The translations under genes and the position numbers were made by a program. A DNA stretch of 64,000 nucleotides from Vigna angularis (taxonomy: Eukaryota > Streptophyta > Magnoliopsida > Fabales > Fabaceae): contig NC_068971.1 in the NCBI RefSeq assembly GCF_016808095.1, positions 22,246,501 to 22,310,500 on the forward strand. Direction: 5' to 3'. Every line of letters starts with the position of its first letter. Within the stretch, counting starts at the first letter, position 1. Of this stretch, positions 22,673 through 34,976 are shown in pieces. The notes beneath the pieces were generated by a model. It was given only the letters and a program-made list of their open reading frames with translations, was not told the DNA's origin and ran no database searches.

Positions 22673-23904
22673 TCACCACAAGATAGAGGTGCAAATAGAG
22701 AAGATAGGCCAATAAACCAATGACATGATTAGAAACTTTATTTAGTATTTATAAGTTTGGCTAGCCCCATTATTGAACCCCAAAAAGGTTCTACCTACTG
22801 GCTCTTGTTCCATATAACACATCATCAAATGAGTAAGATAGACATCTGTATGCATGTTAGAAACACACTCAAACATAGGCCATTATTATCCACACGTTTT
22901 GTTAAACGTTTTAGACTGACAGAACTCATGATGAGGGGCTAGTAACGTGGGTTCCCCTAGCATAAACACCTCAATTGATTTGTATTAAAGGAAACTCATT
23001 AAAACAAGTATCCATAGTTCACCTAACGTGTCTGGAATCACGTTCTAACACAATAGATACACGTTCTAGTGAACATTACAATAAACCTTGCTTGGTAGCA
23101 AGTCATAGAAACAAACTGTCATCCAAACAACATTTAAGACTTTACTCAATACATAATGCAACATAATCCTTTCTATATCAATACAATCATTCAAACCAAG
23201 AATCAAGTATTACATAAGATCATTTAGCAATTCAAAAATCACGAAAAATCAACCAAGACCATCTTTCATCAACAATTTCTCACTCCAACAGTTCACATTA
23301 GTACAAACAAGTTAGCTCCCCATACTTGGATTCAGTTCCTATTTTCTATCAATTTCCTCCCCTACCGAACACCCTTTCGTTCGCTCACTCGACTCTAGCT
23401 TTCAGTCTCTAGCTTCTGTAGTGTAGGTTTGGTGCTTCTACCCTTGCGCCACTGATGAACTCCTTCTTTCCCATGAGTCGGCATCAAATAGGGCTATTTG
23501 CATCGCGAAGAGGTCAGAGATTGATCCATCGTTAAGGTGTCGTCGTTGTAGCCCTCACCGCTCTGCGAGATTGGAGTTTTCACTTGTCCCTACAAAACTC
23601 AATCAATCCCTCGTCCCTGCAAAACTCAACCAATCCCAATAAAAGAGAAAAGAGCAATGCCTCCCTAAGTTGCACCATCGTTGCACCACCGGCTATGCCC
23701 TCGCCGCAAACGTCGCACCCTTATCGTAAACGTCGTGCCCTTGCTACAAACGCTATAATCCCCCCTAGGTTGGTTTGTCCATGATGAAAATAAAAGGAAG
23801 AACCTAGAAGCTTTTATCTTGCGCACCATGATGGGTAAAGAGAAAAGTGATTTTGGGGGAAATATGTTTCCTACGCAACCCTAAAACTAATTCTCTGATA
23901 CAAT
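22673..23904. other. Decayed LTR-like DNA, right part
   Basis: Continuation of the host sequence of the solo LTR. It contains GTAACGTGGGTTCCCC and a C/T-rich stretch (23340-23780), with short frames only. A TGTATCAGAGAA word on the minus strand at about 23892-23903 faintly resembles an initiator-Met primer site, but it is too decayed to call. No gene is seen. Confidence 0.3.
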
Positions 23905-24692
23905 ACCCACTACAAAAAAATAGATTTTTACCGGGGGTTATTTTTCCGTTTCCGGCGGTTTTAACCCCCGGAAAATATGTTACCCGCGGTTAGGAAAACC
24001 GGTGGAAAAACCTGCGTCGCTAAGTAATTACCGACGGTTTTTTTAAAAACCGCCGCAATTAACGGGGGTTTTGAAAAACCGCCGGTAGTAGTGGGGGTTT
24101 TTACTAAAACCGCCGGCAGTAGTGGGGTTTTACTAAAACCGCCGGAAATAACCAGGGTTAAAACCGCCGGTACTAATGGGGTTTCTAAAACCGCCCCTAT
24201 TTATAGGATTTGTCTATCCGAGGTTCTAAAACCGTCGGAAATGTGTACAATTTTTTTTTTTGGTTTTTGACTGTAATAAAATAGGATTGTGATAAAATTA
24301 ATTTTATTAATGAAAAGATAATGAAATAATATGAACTAAAAGTGAATATTATATATAAAATAAACAACATTGTTATATGTTCATACAACTAATTGTATTG
24401 TTCATGTATTAAAAAGAAAGATGTTCAATAATAAATTAAAATACTAAAAATATAACTAAGATGTTCATTACATAACTAAAAAAGAAACAATATATAATTT
24501 CTCAGAGGTCTCTTCAGTTGCCCACTCCACTTCCCTCAAACTCCTCCAACTAATTGTCTCAGTTCCATTTGTTTGGGAAGAAAACCCAAGAAAACCTCTT
24601 CCTAATTTCTCAGATGTATCAGTTCATCCTATGGTTCCCAAACCCGAGAAAATACTCATTCATGTAGCATCATCTTCAGGTTTTTCTATTGC

Positions 24693-25058
24693 ATGCAACT
24701 TGGCAAAGAAAAAGGAACCTGCAATTATGACAGTGAAAGTATAACTAGTTTAGACCTTGAAGCTTTTACATTTGATGCAAAACAGTCATTTGGTTCGGTT
24801 CCCTCAATACTTCAAAACTGTGTTCAGCCATCAGAAAAAGATTCCACTTCCTCTTCAGCCTCCTTTGAGACAGATAGTAGCATAAACAACTATGCAACTG
24901 GCAGGTCAAGCCCAATTGGTGCTACTTTCCTTGAGACCCTTTTTTCTTTGTATGCAAGGGATCACAACCTGAAAAAAGAAGTAGGACCCAAAGATTTATA
25001 TGATGAATATATCATTTCTCAGCTTCAACACATTCATTTACGACCTACACAACATTAA
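24693..25058 (+). CDS. Uncharacterised 121-codon ORF inside the CACTA element
   Basis: The ATG frame encodes a serine- and acid-rich protein (for example SSSASFETDSSINNYATG near residues 50-70), ending in YDEYIISQLQHIHLRPTQH. No domain is recognised. The upstream sequence 24500-24690 stays partly open in the same sense, so the ORF may be the last exon of a captured host gene fragment. The even, protein-like amino-acid composition contrasts with the AT-rich surroundings. Expression and function are unknown. Confidence 0.35.
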   Translation: MQLGKEKGTCNYDSESITSLDLEAFTFDAKQSFGSVPSILQNCVQPSEKDSTSSSASFETDSSINNYATGRSSPIGATFLETLFSLYARDHNLKKEVGPKDLYDEYIISQLQHIHLRPTQH

Positions 25059-27344
25059 AAAGAAATCAATTTCAAATTTATTCACAAACATTCAAAGAAG
25101 CGAGAGAAAGAAAGTTTGAGAAGTCATTACCTTCTGTTTCTCGTTAATGTCAATGTAATCAAATTTGGGGTCCTTCGAATTTGTAACCTAGCTATGCCAA
25201 GACATTTCATTGCTCATTTAGTATGCCTAACCTTACAGAACATTAATAAGATCCAAAACAAAGTTAAACGCAAATCAATAGATTAAAATGAACTCAAATC
25301 AAATTTAGCTAACACAGTAGATATTCATAATATGTAAAATAAAACAATTTAAAGTAATATAGTTATTCAATAATATATACCCTTTACAGACATCATTTAC
25401 TGCTACTTTCACCATCTATTCTGTTGACAGTAACTACATGAAATTTCTTTGTTTTCAAAAAGTCATAACCCCAACATTCAATATGGATCTGAAAAATAAG
25501 AGAATGTGATCTATGATGAATATCAATTTTACACCAAAAATTCAAATCTTAGTTAAAAAATGTATTTAAACAGATAAATAATAGAAAATTTAAACTATAA
25601 AGAACTATTTATATTTTAGTAAAAATATTATCTCTTTCAAATTAGATTTTCTTTTTAAATTTCTTTTAAAATTAAACTATAATCAGGGTACTATTGTAAT
25701 GATAGAATAATATGATTTGAAAAGGTACAAGGTGAAGAATACTAAGTCATCAATATTTTTATTAGAGTATAAGTGATTAATTTTCTATTATGATTATTTT
25801 TTCTTCTTTTTCTATTGCAGTTATTAATTTAAAGGGATTTATATTCTTGTGAGGTTTGATATATTAAACTTATTATAAGCTTATTTTTAAAAGCGTAAAG
25901 AAAAAATTTGAGATGCTGCGTGCATTCTTTCAAAATAGAAAAAAATAAGACAAAGGGCAAAAACCAAAAGAATCGGATTAACCTGTGGAGTGAGATTTAA
26001 GATGAAAGTTTGAGATGTTGCATGCATTCTTTCTTTCAATTGCAACCATAGTACTCTGATTAGAATCCAGTCTTTTCCTTTGTCCAAGAGGGAAGCCTCT
26101 TTTGGTTTCTACATACGACAACCACTACCAAAAGAGAGGGTGTGCCGGAAAGAATATTAAATATGCCCCACAGTTCTTGGAACCTGTAAGATTTTTTTCC
26201 CTCTTTAAGGATAAAAAATGCACATTGAAAGAATAAAACGTCTGGTAATCATACTGATACTGCTCCTACAAAATCATCCATTAAAAAATTTGACAACTCT
26301 ATATTCACATAATGATCCATTTTGAAACATTGAGAAACCTGAAACCTGGTGGAACCAAACCCATGTTTGACAAAGGAAGCATACATTAAATTACATAAGG
26401 AAGCATTAACTATTGCTAGATTATCTTTTGAACACATTTCTTCTTGTTGGGTAAATTTTTTTAGTATTCTCACTGATAAAAAGTGAACCCAAATGATGAT
26501 TTAGAGGAGCCCATAAAAAATTTAACCAAACAATAAAATTTTTTAAAACAATGTGTTGTCTCTCTTCCTTAAAACATAATTTAAATCCCAAAACAGAGTA
26601 TGCAAATATAAAATCCATGAACAGAACCCAAAAAGAGAGGTGTCTGCTTGCTGCGAGAATACCACAGGAATATGAATACATATCAGATAAATATATATTA
26701 AGAACATATTACTATGGTGGCAACAAGTATTGTACAACAATTAAATAACTATGTCAAGAAAAAGAAAAGGACGAAACATAAGGAATGAAGGCTTATTTTG
26801 GTCCAGCAAGTTCAGGGAAAATGCTATAATGCAAAGATTTTCACTCCTACAAGGACGAAAAACTCTTGAAATTGAAGATGATAATTTTCTTTTTCTTTCT
26901 AGCAGTGAGAAACCACAACAAATACTTGCTTCGATCCTTTTAAGAAGATAAATAAATATGTAAATTTTGTTACAAGGAAATTAGTCGTTTCTATTTACTC
27001 ACCCTGGAAAAACAACTATAATACTTGCTTCGATCCTTTTAAGAAAAACTATAATTTCTTCTTTATATAAAAGAGGGTACTATCAAGCAATAGAAAAGAA
27101 ACATATCTGCATGAACACACCTGTTACCCACAACAACACATGAAACAGTGATATCAACATTTCTATCAATGTGACTCTGTTCATTTGTAACCAAAGTAAA
27201 TCAGAAAAGTTTTGATGAATAAAAATAGTATCCATTATACAAAACAATTACAAGCCAATCCTTGCTAAGTTGCAAAATCAATTCAAGTTGAACAAAATTC
27301 TAAAAGTCAAATTTACAACAAAAAAGTGAAGAAAAACACTTGGC

Positions 27345-27900
27345 TCAAGCGGACGCGCGTAACCTAGAATCTGATACCACATGATGACCCCTGGTCATGG
27401 CGGATTGGTGAGAAACCATGAATCTGGTGAAAATCGAGTGGAAGCCGCGGAAGAAGGGGAAACGAACTACGAACCCTAGGTTCGAAGGATTCATGGAAGA
27501 GAACAATTTAAACGGTGGAAAAGATGAATTAGTCAGTGGAAATGCAGAAATTAAAGTTACGAAGGATTTTAAACGATACAAACCTCTAGACGAAAAGGAA
27601 CAAAGACGAATCGGTAGAAAATGGTAGAAAACCCTACCTATTGAACTGAGGGTGGATTTGAGCAAATTTAACCGGTGAGAAAGTGAGACAAAGTGAGAAG
27701 AAAGTGAGAAGAAAGTGAAAAATTTGTTTCCAAGTTTACTTGCTTGATTGCCAAAGTGAGATCAAGCCCCAAGAACTTCATACCTTGAAGATGAACAAAC
27801 GACATAAGAAAGGGATACGATTGAAAGAAAATGAGACCACAAAGACGAGAAGCGAGAAGGAAGGCGTGCGGGAAGAAAACTAGGGTTAATAGAAAATATC
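27345..27900 (-). other. Possible 5' leader / first exon at the CACTA right end
   Basis: Minus-strand sequence here is C/T-rich, with repeats of TCACTTTCTTC (27660-27720) and a 106-codon frame (27665-27345) of no known family. A position just inside the right end would suit the promoter side of an element-encoded or captured transcript. The call rests on position and composition only. Confidence 0.25.
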
Positions 27901-28221
27901 TAGTGATTACCCTGAAAAATTATTTAAAAAAATAAATAGATGTTAGGGACGGTTTAGCTTATTAACCGCCGAAATTATTTGGGTTTCAAAAACCGCCGAA
28001 AAATAACCCCTCTTAAAATATATTATTTTTGTAGTGACCCTTAATTAGAATAAAAAAAATTTACCTTAGGAAGAATATGATATAGGCTTTGTTTAAGGAT
28101 TCAGATTTTAATGCTTTTAATAAATTTTATTTCGAATTTCCTTTTCCATTAAATTTTATTTTTACGCCTCTTAACTTTTCCTTATTTCGCATCTTCAATA
28201 ATTATATACTTTTAATGCGAA

Positions 28222-28223
<2 letters not shown>

Positions 28224-28261
<38 letters not shown>
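28224..28261. repeat. (AT)n microsatellite
   Basis: About 19 AT units. The flanking AT-rich sequence 28040-28600 shows no recognisable gene. Confidence 0.9.
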
Positions 28262-28264
<3 letters not shown>

Positions 28265-28589
28265 TCACATAGTATTTGTACAGAAGATTTTTGACAAAAC
28301 TTTATTAATGAGCGTAGAAGTTTATATACTTCCCTCCCCTACATTCTCTATCATTTATGCTTTCTTTGCTGCACCCCAATTCATTTTCTACTGTGTGGTG
28401 GTCCTTGAGAGAGATTTGAGAGATATTGTTCTTTGATAAGTGTTTTACATATGTGGTGGAGATGTTGTTGTGTTGATGTTTTCCATTATAGTCAGGGAGT
28501 GATTTTTTTTCACGCTTCTCATATTAAACAGGTGCATGAGTTCATTACAAATCTTTCTGGTCTTAATCAGATTTTGAAATCTAATGAAA

Positions 28590-28890
28590 ACCCAATTGGA
28601 TATCGAACTCCGATCAGATATTAAAATCTGAATTACTCTTCATCGAATTTCAAAATCTGATTTGTCATTTATCAAATTTTGATATCCAATGAAAGACAAA
28701 ATTAGATTTTGACATCCGATAAAGAGAAAATCGGATTTCAACATCTGTGAGTAAAAAACCATATATTGGATATCGAAATTTGAATGACCCTTTATCAGAT
28801 CCCGAAATCTGATTATCGAATTTCAAAAATTCGATAAAAAAATTGGATATCGAGATCCGATAGAAAGTCATTCCGATTTCGATATCCGTT
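28590..28890. repeat. Interleaved direct and inverted repeats around GGATATCGAAATC
   Basis: Variants of TTGGATATCGAAATCTGAT and its complement recur about ten times in both orientations, 20-40 bases apart. The density and alternation resemble subterminal repeats of a DNA transposon, but no terminal CACTA or TSD was found here. Confidence 0.6.
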
Positions 28891-29140
28891 GTTTAGCTTA
28901 TTATTGTTGTCTCAAATTAATATTATGATAATGATATAAACAATGGGTAGATCTTGCTTCTTGTAAAACATTTTTTTTCTTGCCATTTATTTTTTTCTCT
29001 TGTTTAGAAGCTTTACTTCAGTTTTTGTTTTCATTGTTTTAGTCTCGTTTTTTTTCAAAGTATTGTTATATTATCATCCCATGGTTAATGTCATTAATTA
29101 TCACTATTGTTATTACTACCAATATTATCATAATAACTAC

Positions 29141-29169
29141 TATTATTTATTATTATTATTATTATTACT
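29141..29169. repeat. (TTA)n microsatellite
   Basis: Short run of TTA/TAT trinucleotides next to a MULE-like end. Confidence 0.75.
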
Positions 29170-29172
29170 ATT

Positions 29173-29350
29173 AGGGTTAAATATGTTTTTTGTCCTCAAA
29201 CTATCACGCGATTTTAGTTTTCGTTCCTCTCCGAAACTTTGATTCATTTTCATCCTTCTCCTTTTAGAAAGTCCGGATTTAGTCCTCCATGACTAACGAC
29301 ATTACTTTTTTTCTTAGGTGGCTAACGATATGCCACATCACCTTTTGTTT
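29173..29350. mobile_element. Single MULE-like terminal repeat
   Basis: AGGGTTAAATATGTTTTTTG, followed by TCC-rich words (GTCCTC, CGTTCC, AGTCCTCC) and ending in TGCCACATCACC, has the layout of a Mutator-like terminal repeat, as at 18126. No inverted partner was found before 30875, so it is probably a truncated element. The following stretch 29400-30600 holds short frames and a GC-rich patch (29760-29920) but no gene I can support. Confidence 0.4.
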
Positions 29351-30624
29351 TAAACTGAGTCAATTGTCTCTGTTTTCTTTAAGGAGGTGTCTAGCGAATG
29401 GGTTACACACTATGTTCGAGCGTTCTCGCCATAATCAACAAATACACCATCACCAAATTCAACTACTCAGGACCCTTAATAGTGCTCATTAGTACAGAAA
29501 AAGGAATTTTAACTTGCGCATTTGACATCGGTTTAGTTGTAACCGAAGATAAAAATGGCGCAGTGGGATTTTTGTGGCTTAAATAACCGAGATAATAACA
29601 TGTGTTTAGGGTTAAAATTTTCAAACAGAGGCATTTTCAGAAAAAAGCTATTTCGTGCGTGGTGCTATACCGATCCTCTCTGTTCTCTCATTTTCTTTCG
29701 CATTGCTGAGAGGGAGGCTTCCTTCCTCTTCTATGTTCCAATCCGTCTTCCTTCCAACCTAGCCTAGAGTTCTTCGTCTCGTGCGGACAACCAATCTGGA
29801 GGGATCATCAATGGCGCAACAGAGGCGCGACGGAGACTCGGCGGGGGCACAAGGGCGCGGTGGCCATTTTTGTTGTTCTTCTTCTCTCTATTCTAATTCG
29901 CAGCGAAGGAGGAAGCTTCCTTCCCTCCCCTTTTTTGAAATTCGATTGGGTTGTTTTCTGTTTCATTGATTCTCTGTAGGATTAGTGGTGTTTGATTGAT
30001 TCTCTACAGGTGGTAGTGGTTGAGTTATGATTTAGGAATTCTCTTTTAGGGTTTATTATTATTGTATTTTGATCTTGAAATTGGGATATTTAATTTGGAT
30101 TTATGGGATTCTATGTTCTTTGTAATTGGGAATCTTGGATGATGGTGGTGTGAGATGGAGTGGTGGGCGTTGATGGATTGCGGCCAGGGGCTAACAATTG
30201 ACCTGGCGAATGGTGAAAACAAGAAAAAACCCCTATACCGAGGCAAAAAGCCTACCCCTTTTTTCTCGCCTATATATGTCTCGATTGCGGAACTACTGCG
30301 TGTAAGCGAAAATAACCGATGTCGTTTCCCTTTATTGTACTAGTGGCTCCAATACCTCACCTCTGCACTTGTGTCTATGTCTGAGGGAAGATAGGGATTC
30401 TCCACCATAACCCCTTCAATATCCCCACTGCAAAGAAATTTTCCATGCTGCCCCTATCTTCTACTTCGTCATCTTCACCAACACCAACCTCCTCCACCAC
30501 GCCAACATTAACACCTTCACCGTCTTCTGCTTCCTCAACCCTCTCATTGTGATGGTACCAAAGTCAATATTTTGGCATCTACTTCTTTCTTTACTCTGAT
30601 TTTAGTTGCATCCTTTTTGTACAA

Positions 30625-30875
30625 CACTAGTACAAAAACAACGTATAACGTCACGCGTTCAACGTCCAATCACTAAATAACCAATGTTAAAAATGAGCAG
30701 TGGAACTTTTATAAATAAATGCAATTATTAAATGTCGTTTAGGATTGTAATTCGACGTAAAAGGATATAAAACATCGAATGTCTTTTAAATTCGATGTCA
30801 AAAGGTTAGTGAATTCAATAGAAATTTGAGCGTGCGATTGAAAATTCATTCACTTTATCTTAGCGCACGATACCC
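30625..30875. mobile_element. CACTA element end, truncated by an LTR
   Basis: It starts CACTAGTACAAAAACAACG, a standard CACTA terminus, followed by alternating TTCGACGT, TCGATGTC and AACGTC words as subterminal repeats. The Athila LTR begins at 30876 and apparently cuts the element off. Confidence 0.65.
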
Positions 30876-32239
30876 GATAACGGTTTAAAATACCGTTATC
30901 TATGATGTAATTTTGATACTAAATGCACCCTTTTTAACTTAAAAACTTGCTTGGACTCATGCCTTTTTATTAAGTTGTTTGAATAAGAGAGTTGAGGTTG
31001 AATTTGATGATTTTATGACTAATTCCCTTTGTTTTGATAGAAAATGAGTTAATACAGGAAGATGAGATGAAGTGCTAAGGATATAGAGCTCAGAAAGGCT
31101 TAGAAAAGCACTAGAAGAGAGAACCGCACGAAGCTTGGGCGACCTGCAGGAGGCTTGAGCGTGGAAAAATCGACGTCTGCCGCCCGGGTGCCCTAGGCCG
31201 CCCGAGCGTCAAACCCCGAAGCCTAGGCGAAATTGAAGGTTCAAGCCCTACGAAAATCGACGTCCATCGCCCGGGCGCCCTAAATGGGGTGCCCGAGCGT
31301 CGCGTGATGCAGATCTTGCCCAGTTTTTGCTCTGTTTCGACTCTTTTGGACCGGGCCCTGTTTCTACTCTATTCCAACTCTATTTAAAGGACCCAGGCGC
31401 TCTAGGTTTTGTATCTCTGGTTGGAGCAACAGAACATCACACTATTCTATTCTCTAAAGGCGGATCTGGAGGCAGGAGCTTCTTTTTCTACTCTTAGGGT
31501 TTCACTATCTCATGCTTTTCCATTGTACATCTAGTTTCTCCATGTCTATGGGGAACTAAAACTCTATTTGTTGTTGGGAAATGATGTAACCTTGTGAACT
31601 CTCATGTATTTGAGTTTATTCTTAATCATATATGCTTTATTCATTAATTGTTAGGGAATTCATCTGTTTCAATGCTTGCTCTATTTAACTCATTTAGTTG
31701 CATCATTTATGAATTGCATGAGTGTCGGGAGGTTCCTTACAATTCAGGTTCTTGTTGAATTCTTTCAAGGGTAATATTTCTCAAAGATGAGCATATGAGT
31801 ACTTGGTCATCTTAAACTCTTGATCTTCAGACTTAATTTTCTAGGAATGCTAGGAATTGCACGAAGTAGGAATTAAGGCAGACTTATCGCGCCGAGGGAT
31901 TGGGTTCTAAGTACTTTAGTGAGTGACATTAAAATTAATGCATAAAGAGGAATTCTTATATACATGAGAGGGAACTTGGTGAAATCTAACCCCGACAACA
32001 TATTCATCTCATATTAAACAACATTCGTTCATCTTTGTATTACTCTACTATTGATCAATTTGCATTCATATTTAATTTTTTGTCTTTGCATTTTAAACCA
32101 ATGATCTCGTTTCTTTTAAGTCTTAATTAATTGAGTTATCACGCAATTTTTTAGTGCCGAGAGTCTTCTGGGATACGATACTTGGTCTTACCATTTTATA
32201 TTACTTGTGCGATTCGGTACACTTGTCGATCCATCAACA
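30876..32239 (+). mobile_element. 5' LTR of the Athila-type element
   Basis: It begins CGATAACGGT (the first base mutated from T) and ends CCATCAACA. Its inverted relative is the solo LTR at 33641-34976. A TATA-like TATTTAAA lies at 31381-31388. About 70-250 bases upstream of it is a cluster of GCCCGGGCG/GCCCGAGCG words (31128-31310). The decayed primer site follows at about 32245. Confidence 0.75.
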
Positions 32240-32244
32240 AGTTT

Positions 32245-32266
32245 TTGGTTTCGTTTCTGGAGATCA
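32245..32266 (+). other. Decayed Athila primer-binding site
   Basis: TGGTTTCGTTTCTGGAGA just after the LTR aligns with the intact TGGCGCCGTTGCCGGGGA form found at 48147-48165 in the related element, differing at several positions. Confidence 0.5.
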
Positions 32267-32289
32267 AATATATTGTCAACAGTGAGCCT

Positions 32290-33283
32290 GATCCATGTTG
32301 TGCCTAAGAAGACTGGCCTCACTATAGTGAAAAATGATAGGGATGAGATGATTCCCACAAGGATGCAAAACAATTGGAGAGTCTGCATTAAATAGAGAGG
32401 CTAAACCAAGCAACTAGGAAAGATCATATTCCCTTGCCATTCATTGATCAAATGTTGGAGCGCTTGACAGGTAAATCCCATTATTGCTTTCTTGATGGTT
32501 TTTTTGGATATTTTCAAATACAAATTACACCTGAGGACCAAGAAAAGACCATGTTCACCTACCCCTTTGGTACTTTTGCGTATAGGAGTATGCCCTTTGG
32601 CCTATGCAACGCCCTTGGTACCTTCCAACGGTACATGCTTAGCATTTTTAGTGATTTTCTTGAGAGTTGCATAGAGGTGTTCATGGATGATTTTACTGTA
32701 TATGGATCCTCATTTGATGCATGTTTAGAGAGTTTGGAAAACGATTTACAAAGATGCATTGAAACAAACCTTGTTTTCAATTTTTAGAAATGTCACTTCA
32801 TGGTTGAACAAGGTTTGGTTTTGGGGCATATTATTTCTACCAAGGGAGTAGAAGTAGATCCTGCTCGATCTTTTCTTGGACAGTAGGTTTCTACAGGCGC
32901 TTTATCAAGGATTTCATCAAGAAGGCGCTTCCCTTGTCCAAACTTTTGCAAAAGGATGTGGAATTTGATATTGATGACAAATACAAACAGGTTTTTGACT
33001 GCCTTAAGGAGGCTTTGACCACAACTCCAATCATTCAGGAACCAGATTGGACAACCCCATTTAAGCTTATGTGTGATGCATCTAATGCATTGGGTCTTGT
33101 CTTGACGCAAAAGATTGATAAGTTACCGCGAGTGATCTATTATGCTTCCTGGACTTTGGATGCTGCCCAAGAAAATTATATCACCACTGAGAAAGAGTTG
33201 TTAGTAGTTGTTTTCGCTCTTGATAAGTTTAGGTCTTATTTGCTTGGTTCACCTGTTATTGTATTCACTAACTATGTAGGATG
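32290..33283 (+). pseudogene. Athila reverse transcriptase and RNase H
   Basis: RNA-dependent DNA polymerase remnant. Frames contain VVPKKTGLTIVKNDRDEM, LPFIDQMLERLTGKSHYCFL (split by frame), MPFGLCNALGTFQRYML and the active site VFMDDFTVYG. A TAG stop follows at 32785, a small deletion near 32880, and then RNase H words FKLMCDASNALG and YYASWTLDAAQENYITTEKE. RNase H ends at a stop after about 33280 and is joined by deletion to the integrase start. Confidence 0.85.
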
Positions 33284-33640
33284 ACTTTTCTGATGAGAGT
33301 TTGTTGATGGTTTCAGTTTCTTACCCTACTCCTTGGTTTGCAAACGTTGTGAATTACATAGTTGCTTCTGTATTTCCTCCCTTAGCATCTCATGCTCAAA
33401 TTGATAAAATTAAGAGTGATGCTAAGTACTATATTTGGGATGACCTATATTTGTGGAAGTTGTGTAGTGACCAGGTTACTAGGAGATGCATACCGCACCA
33501 TGAGATTGACTCGATCCTTCAATTTTGTCATGCTTCCTCACCTAGGATACAAAGAACGGCTCGCAGGGTGCTTGAATGCAGTTTCTACTGGTCCTCCATC
33601 TTCAAGGATGTAGAGAGGAATTGTAGCACTTGTGTGCCAT
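33284..33640 (+). pseudogene. Athila integrase, N-terminal zinc-binding part
   Basis: Frame 33301-33640 holds PWFANVVNYIVASVFPPL, KYYIWDDLYLWK and the approach to the HHCC zinc site, ending at STCVP. The solo LTR lands between the last two zinc-site cysteines. The frame resumes at 34977 once one TSD copy is discounted. Confidence 0.8.
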
Positions 33641-34976
33641 TGTTGATGGATCGGCAAGTGTACCAAATCGCACAAGCAATATAAAATGGTAAGACCAAGT
33701 ATTGTATCCCAAAGGACTCTCGGCACTAGACAGTCGTGTGATAACTTGATTAATTAAAACTTAAAGAAAACGAGATCATTGGTTTCAGATGCAAAGACAT
33801 AAAATTAAATATGAATGCAGTTTGATCAATAGCATAATAGCACAATGATGAACAAATGTTGTTTTTAATATAAGATGAGTATGTTGTTGGGGTTAGATTT
33901 CACCAAGTTCCCTCTCATGTATGTAAGAATTCTTCTTTATGCATTAATGTTAACGTCATTCACTAAATCACTTAAACCCGATCCCTTGGCGAAATAAGTT
34001 TGTCCTTAATCACCAGTTCATGCAATTCCTAGTATTCCTAGTAATTAAATGTGAAGATCAAGAGCTTTAAGACGACCAAGACTCATACCCTCATCCTTGA
34101 GAAATATTACTCTTGGGAGTAATTCAACAAGAACCTGAATTGTAAGGAACCTCCCGACACTCATGCAATTCATAAATCATGCTACTGAATGAATTAAATA
34201 AAGCAAGCGTTGTAATAGATGAATTACTCTACAATTTAATGAAAAAGCATATATTATTAAGAATCAATTCAAATACATGAGAGTTCGCAAGGTTACATCA
34301 TCCCCCAATACCAAATAGAGTTTAGTTCACCATATACATAGTGAAACTAGATGAATAATGGAGAAGAATGTGATAGAGAAACCCTAAAAGTAGAAGATGG
34401 AAGCTCCCGCATCCAAATCCGCCTCCAGAGAGTGAAAGAGTGTGCTGCTGCGCTCCTTCTATCAAAGATACAAAACCTAGGGCGTCTGAGTCCTTTAAAT
34501 AGAGCGAAAACATAACAAAAACAAGGCCTAGGCTCGTGTCACTTGTGCTCAAGCGTCCCAATTAGGGCGCCCAGGCGGTGAACGGTGGTTCCTGGCACTT
34601 AAGCCTCAAAAAGGGGCACTCAAGCTTCGTGCTTCTGACGCTCAAGCGCCCAAATAGGGTGCCCAGGCGGTGAGCGGCACCCTTCTGCGCTTAAGCCTCC
34701 AAAAAGGGCACCCAATCTTCAAACATTCCTCCCTTCTAGTGCTTTTCCAAGCCTTTCTAAGCTCCATCTCCTTGGCACATCATCTCTGCTTTCCATATTA
34801 TCTCATTTCCTGCTAAAAACAAGGGAAATTAGTCATAAAACCATCAAATCCAACCTCAACTCCCTTATTCATACAACTTAACAGAAAAACATGATTCCAA
34901 GCAAGTTTCTAAGCAGAAAAGGGTGCATTTAGTGTCAAAATTACATCATAGATAACGGTATTTTCAATCGTTATCA
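33641..34976 (-). mobile_element. Solo LTR, 1336 bp, inverted, in Athila integrase
   Basis: The ends are TGTTGATGG and CGTTATCA, with the perfect 5-bp TSD GCCAT (33636-33640 and 34977-34981). It is homologous in reverse orientation to the Athila 5' LTR at 30876. On the minus strand a TATA-like TATTTAAAG lies near 34492-34502. A cluster of GGGCGCC/CAGGCGG/CTCAAGCG words lies just upstream of it (34530-34700). Confidence 0.9.

Larger units (their letters stand above)
23908..28036. mobile_element. CACTA (En/Spm-like) element, 4129 bp, non-autonomous
   Basis: The left end is CACTACAAAAAAATA and the right end, inverted, is CACTACAAAAATAATA. They are flanked by the 3-bp TSD ACC (23905-23907 and 28037-28039). 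Many subterminal copies of AAAACCGCCGG and its complement lie at 23940-24240, with AACCGCCGAAA at 27960-28010. The terminal CACTA, 3-bp TSD and subterminal repeats define the superfamily. No TNP2/TNPD transposase is recognisable. The interior is AT-rich with isolated small frames, so transposase would have to be supplied elsewhere. Confidence 0.92.

Noticed and set aside
23889..23904. Primer-binding site of another gypsy element
   Set aside because: Only a partial match (TGTATCAGAGAA), with no LTR end or gag next to it.
29781..30343. Small host gene near the GC-rich patch at 29760-29920
   Set aside because: Frames are about 60 codons with no homology I recognise, between transposon ends; more likely captured or relic sequence.
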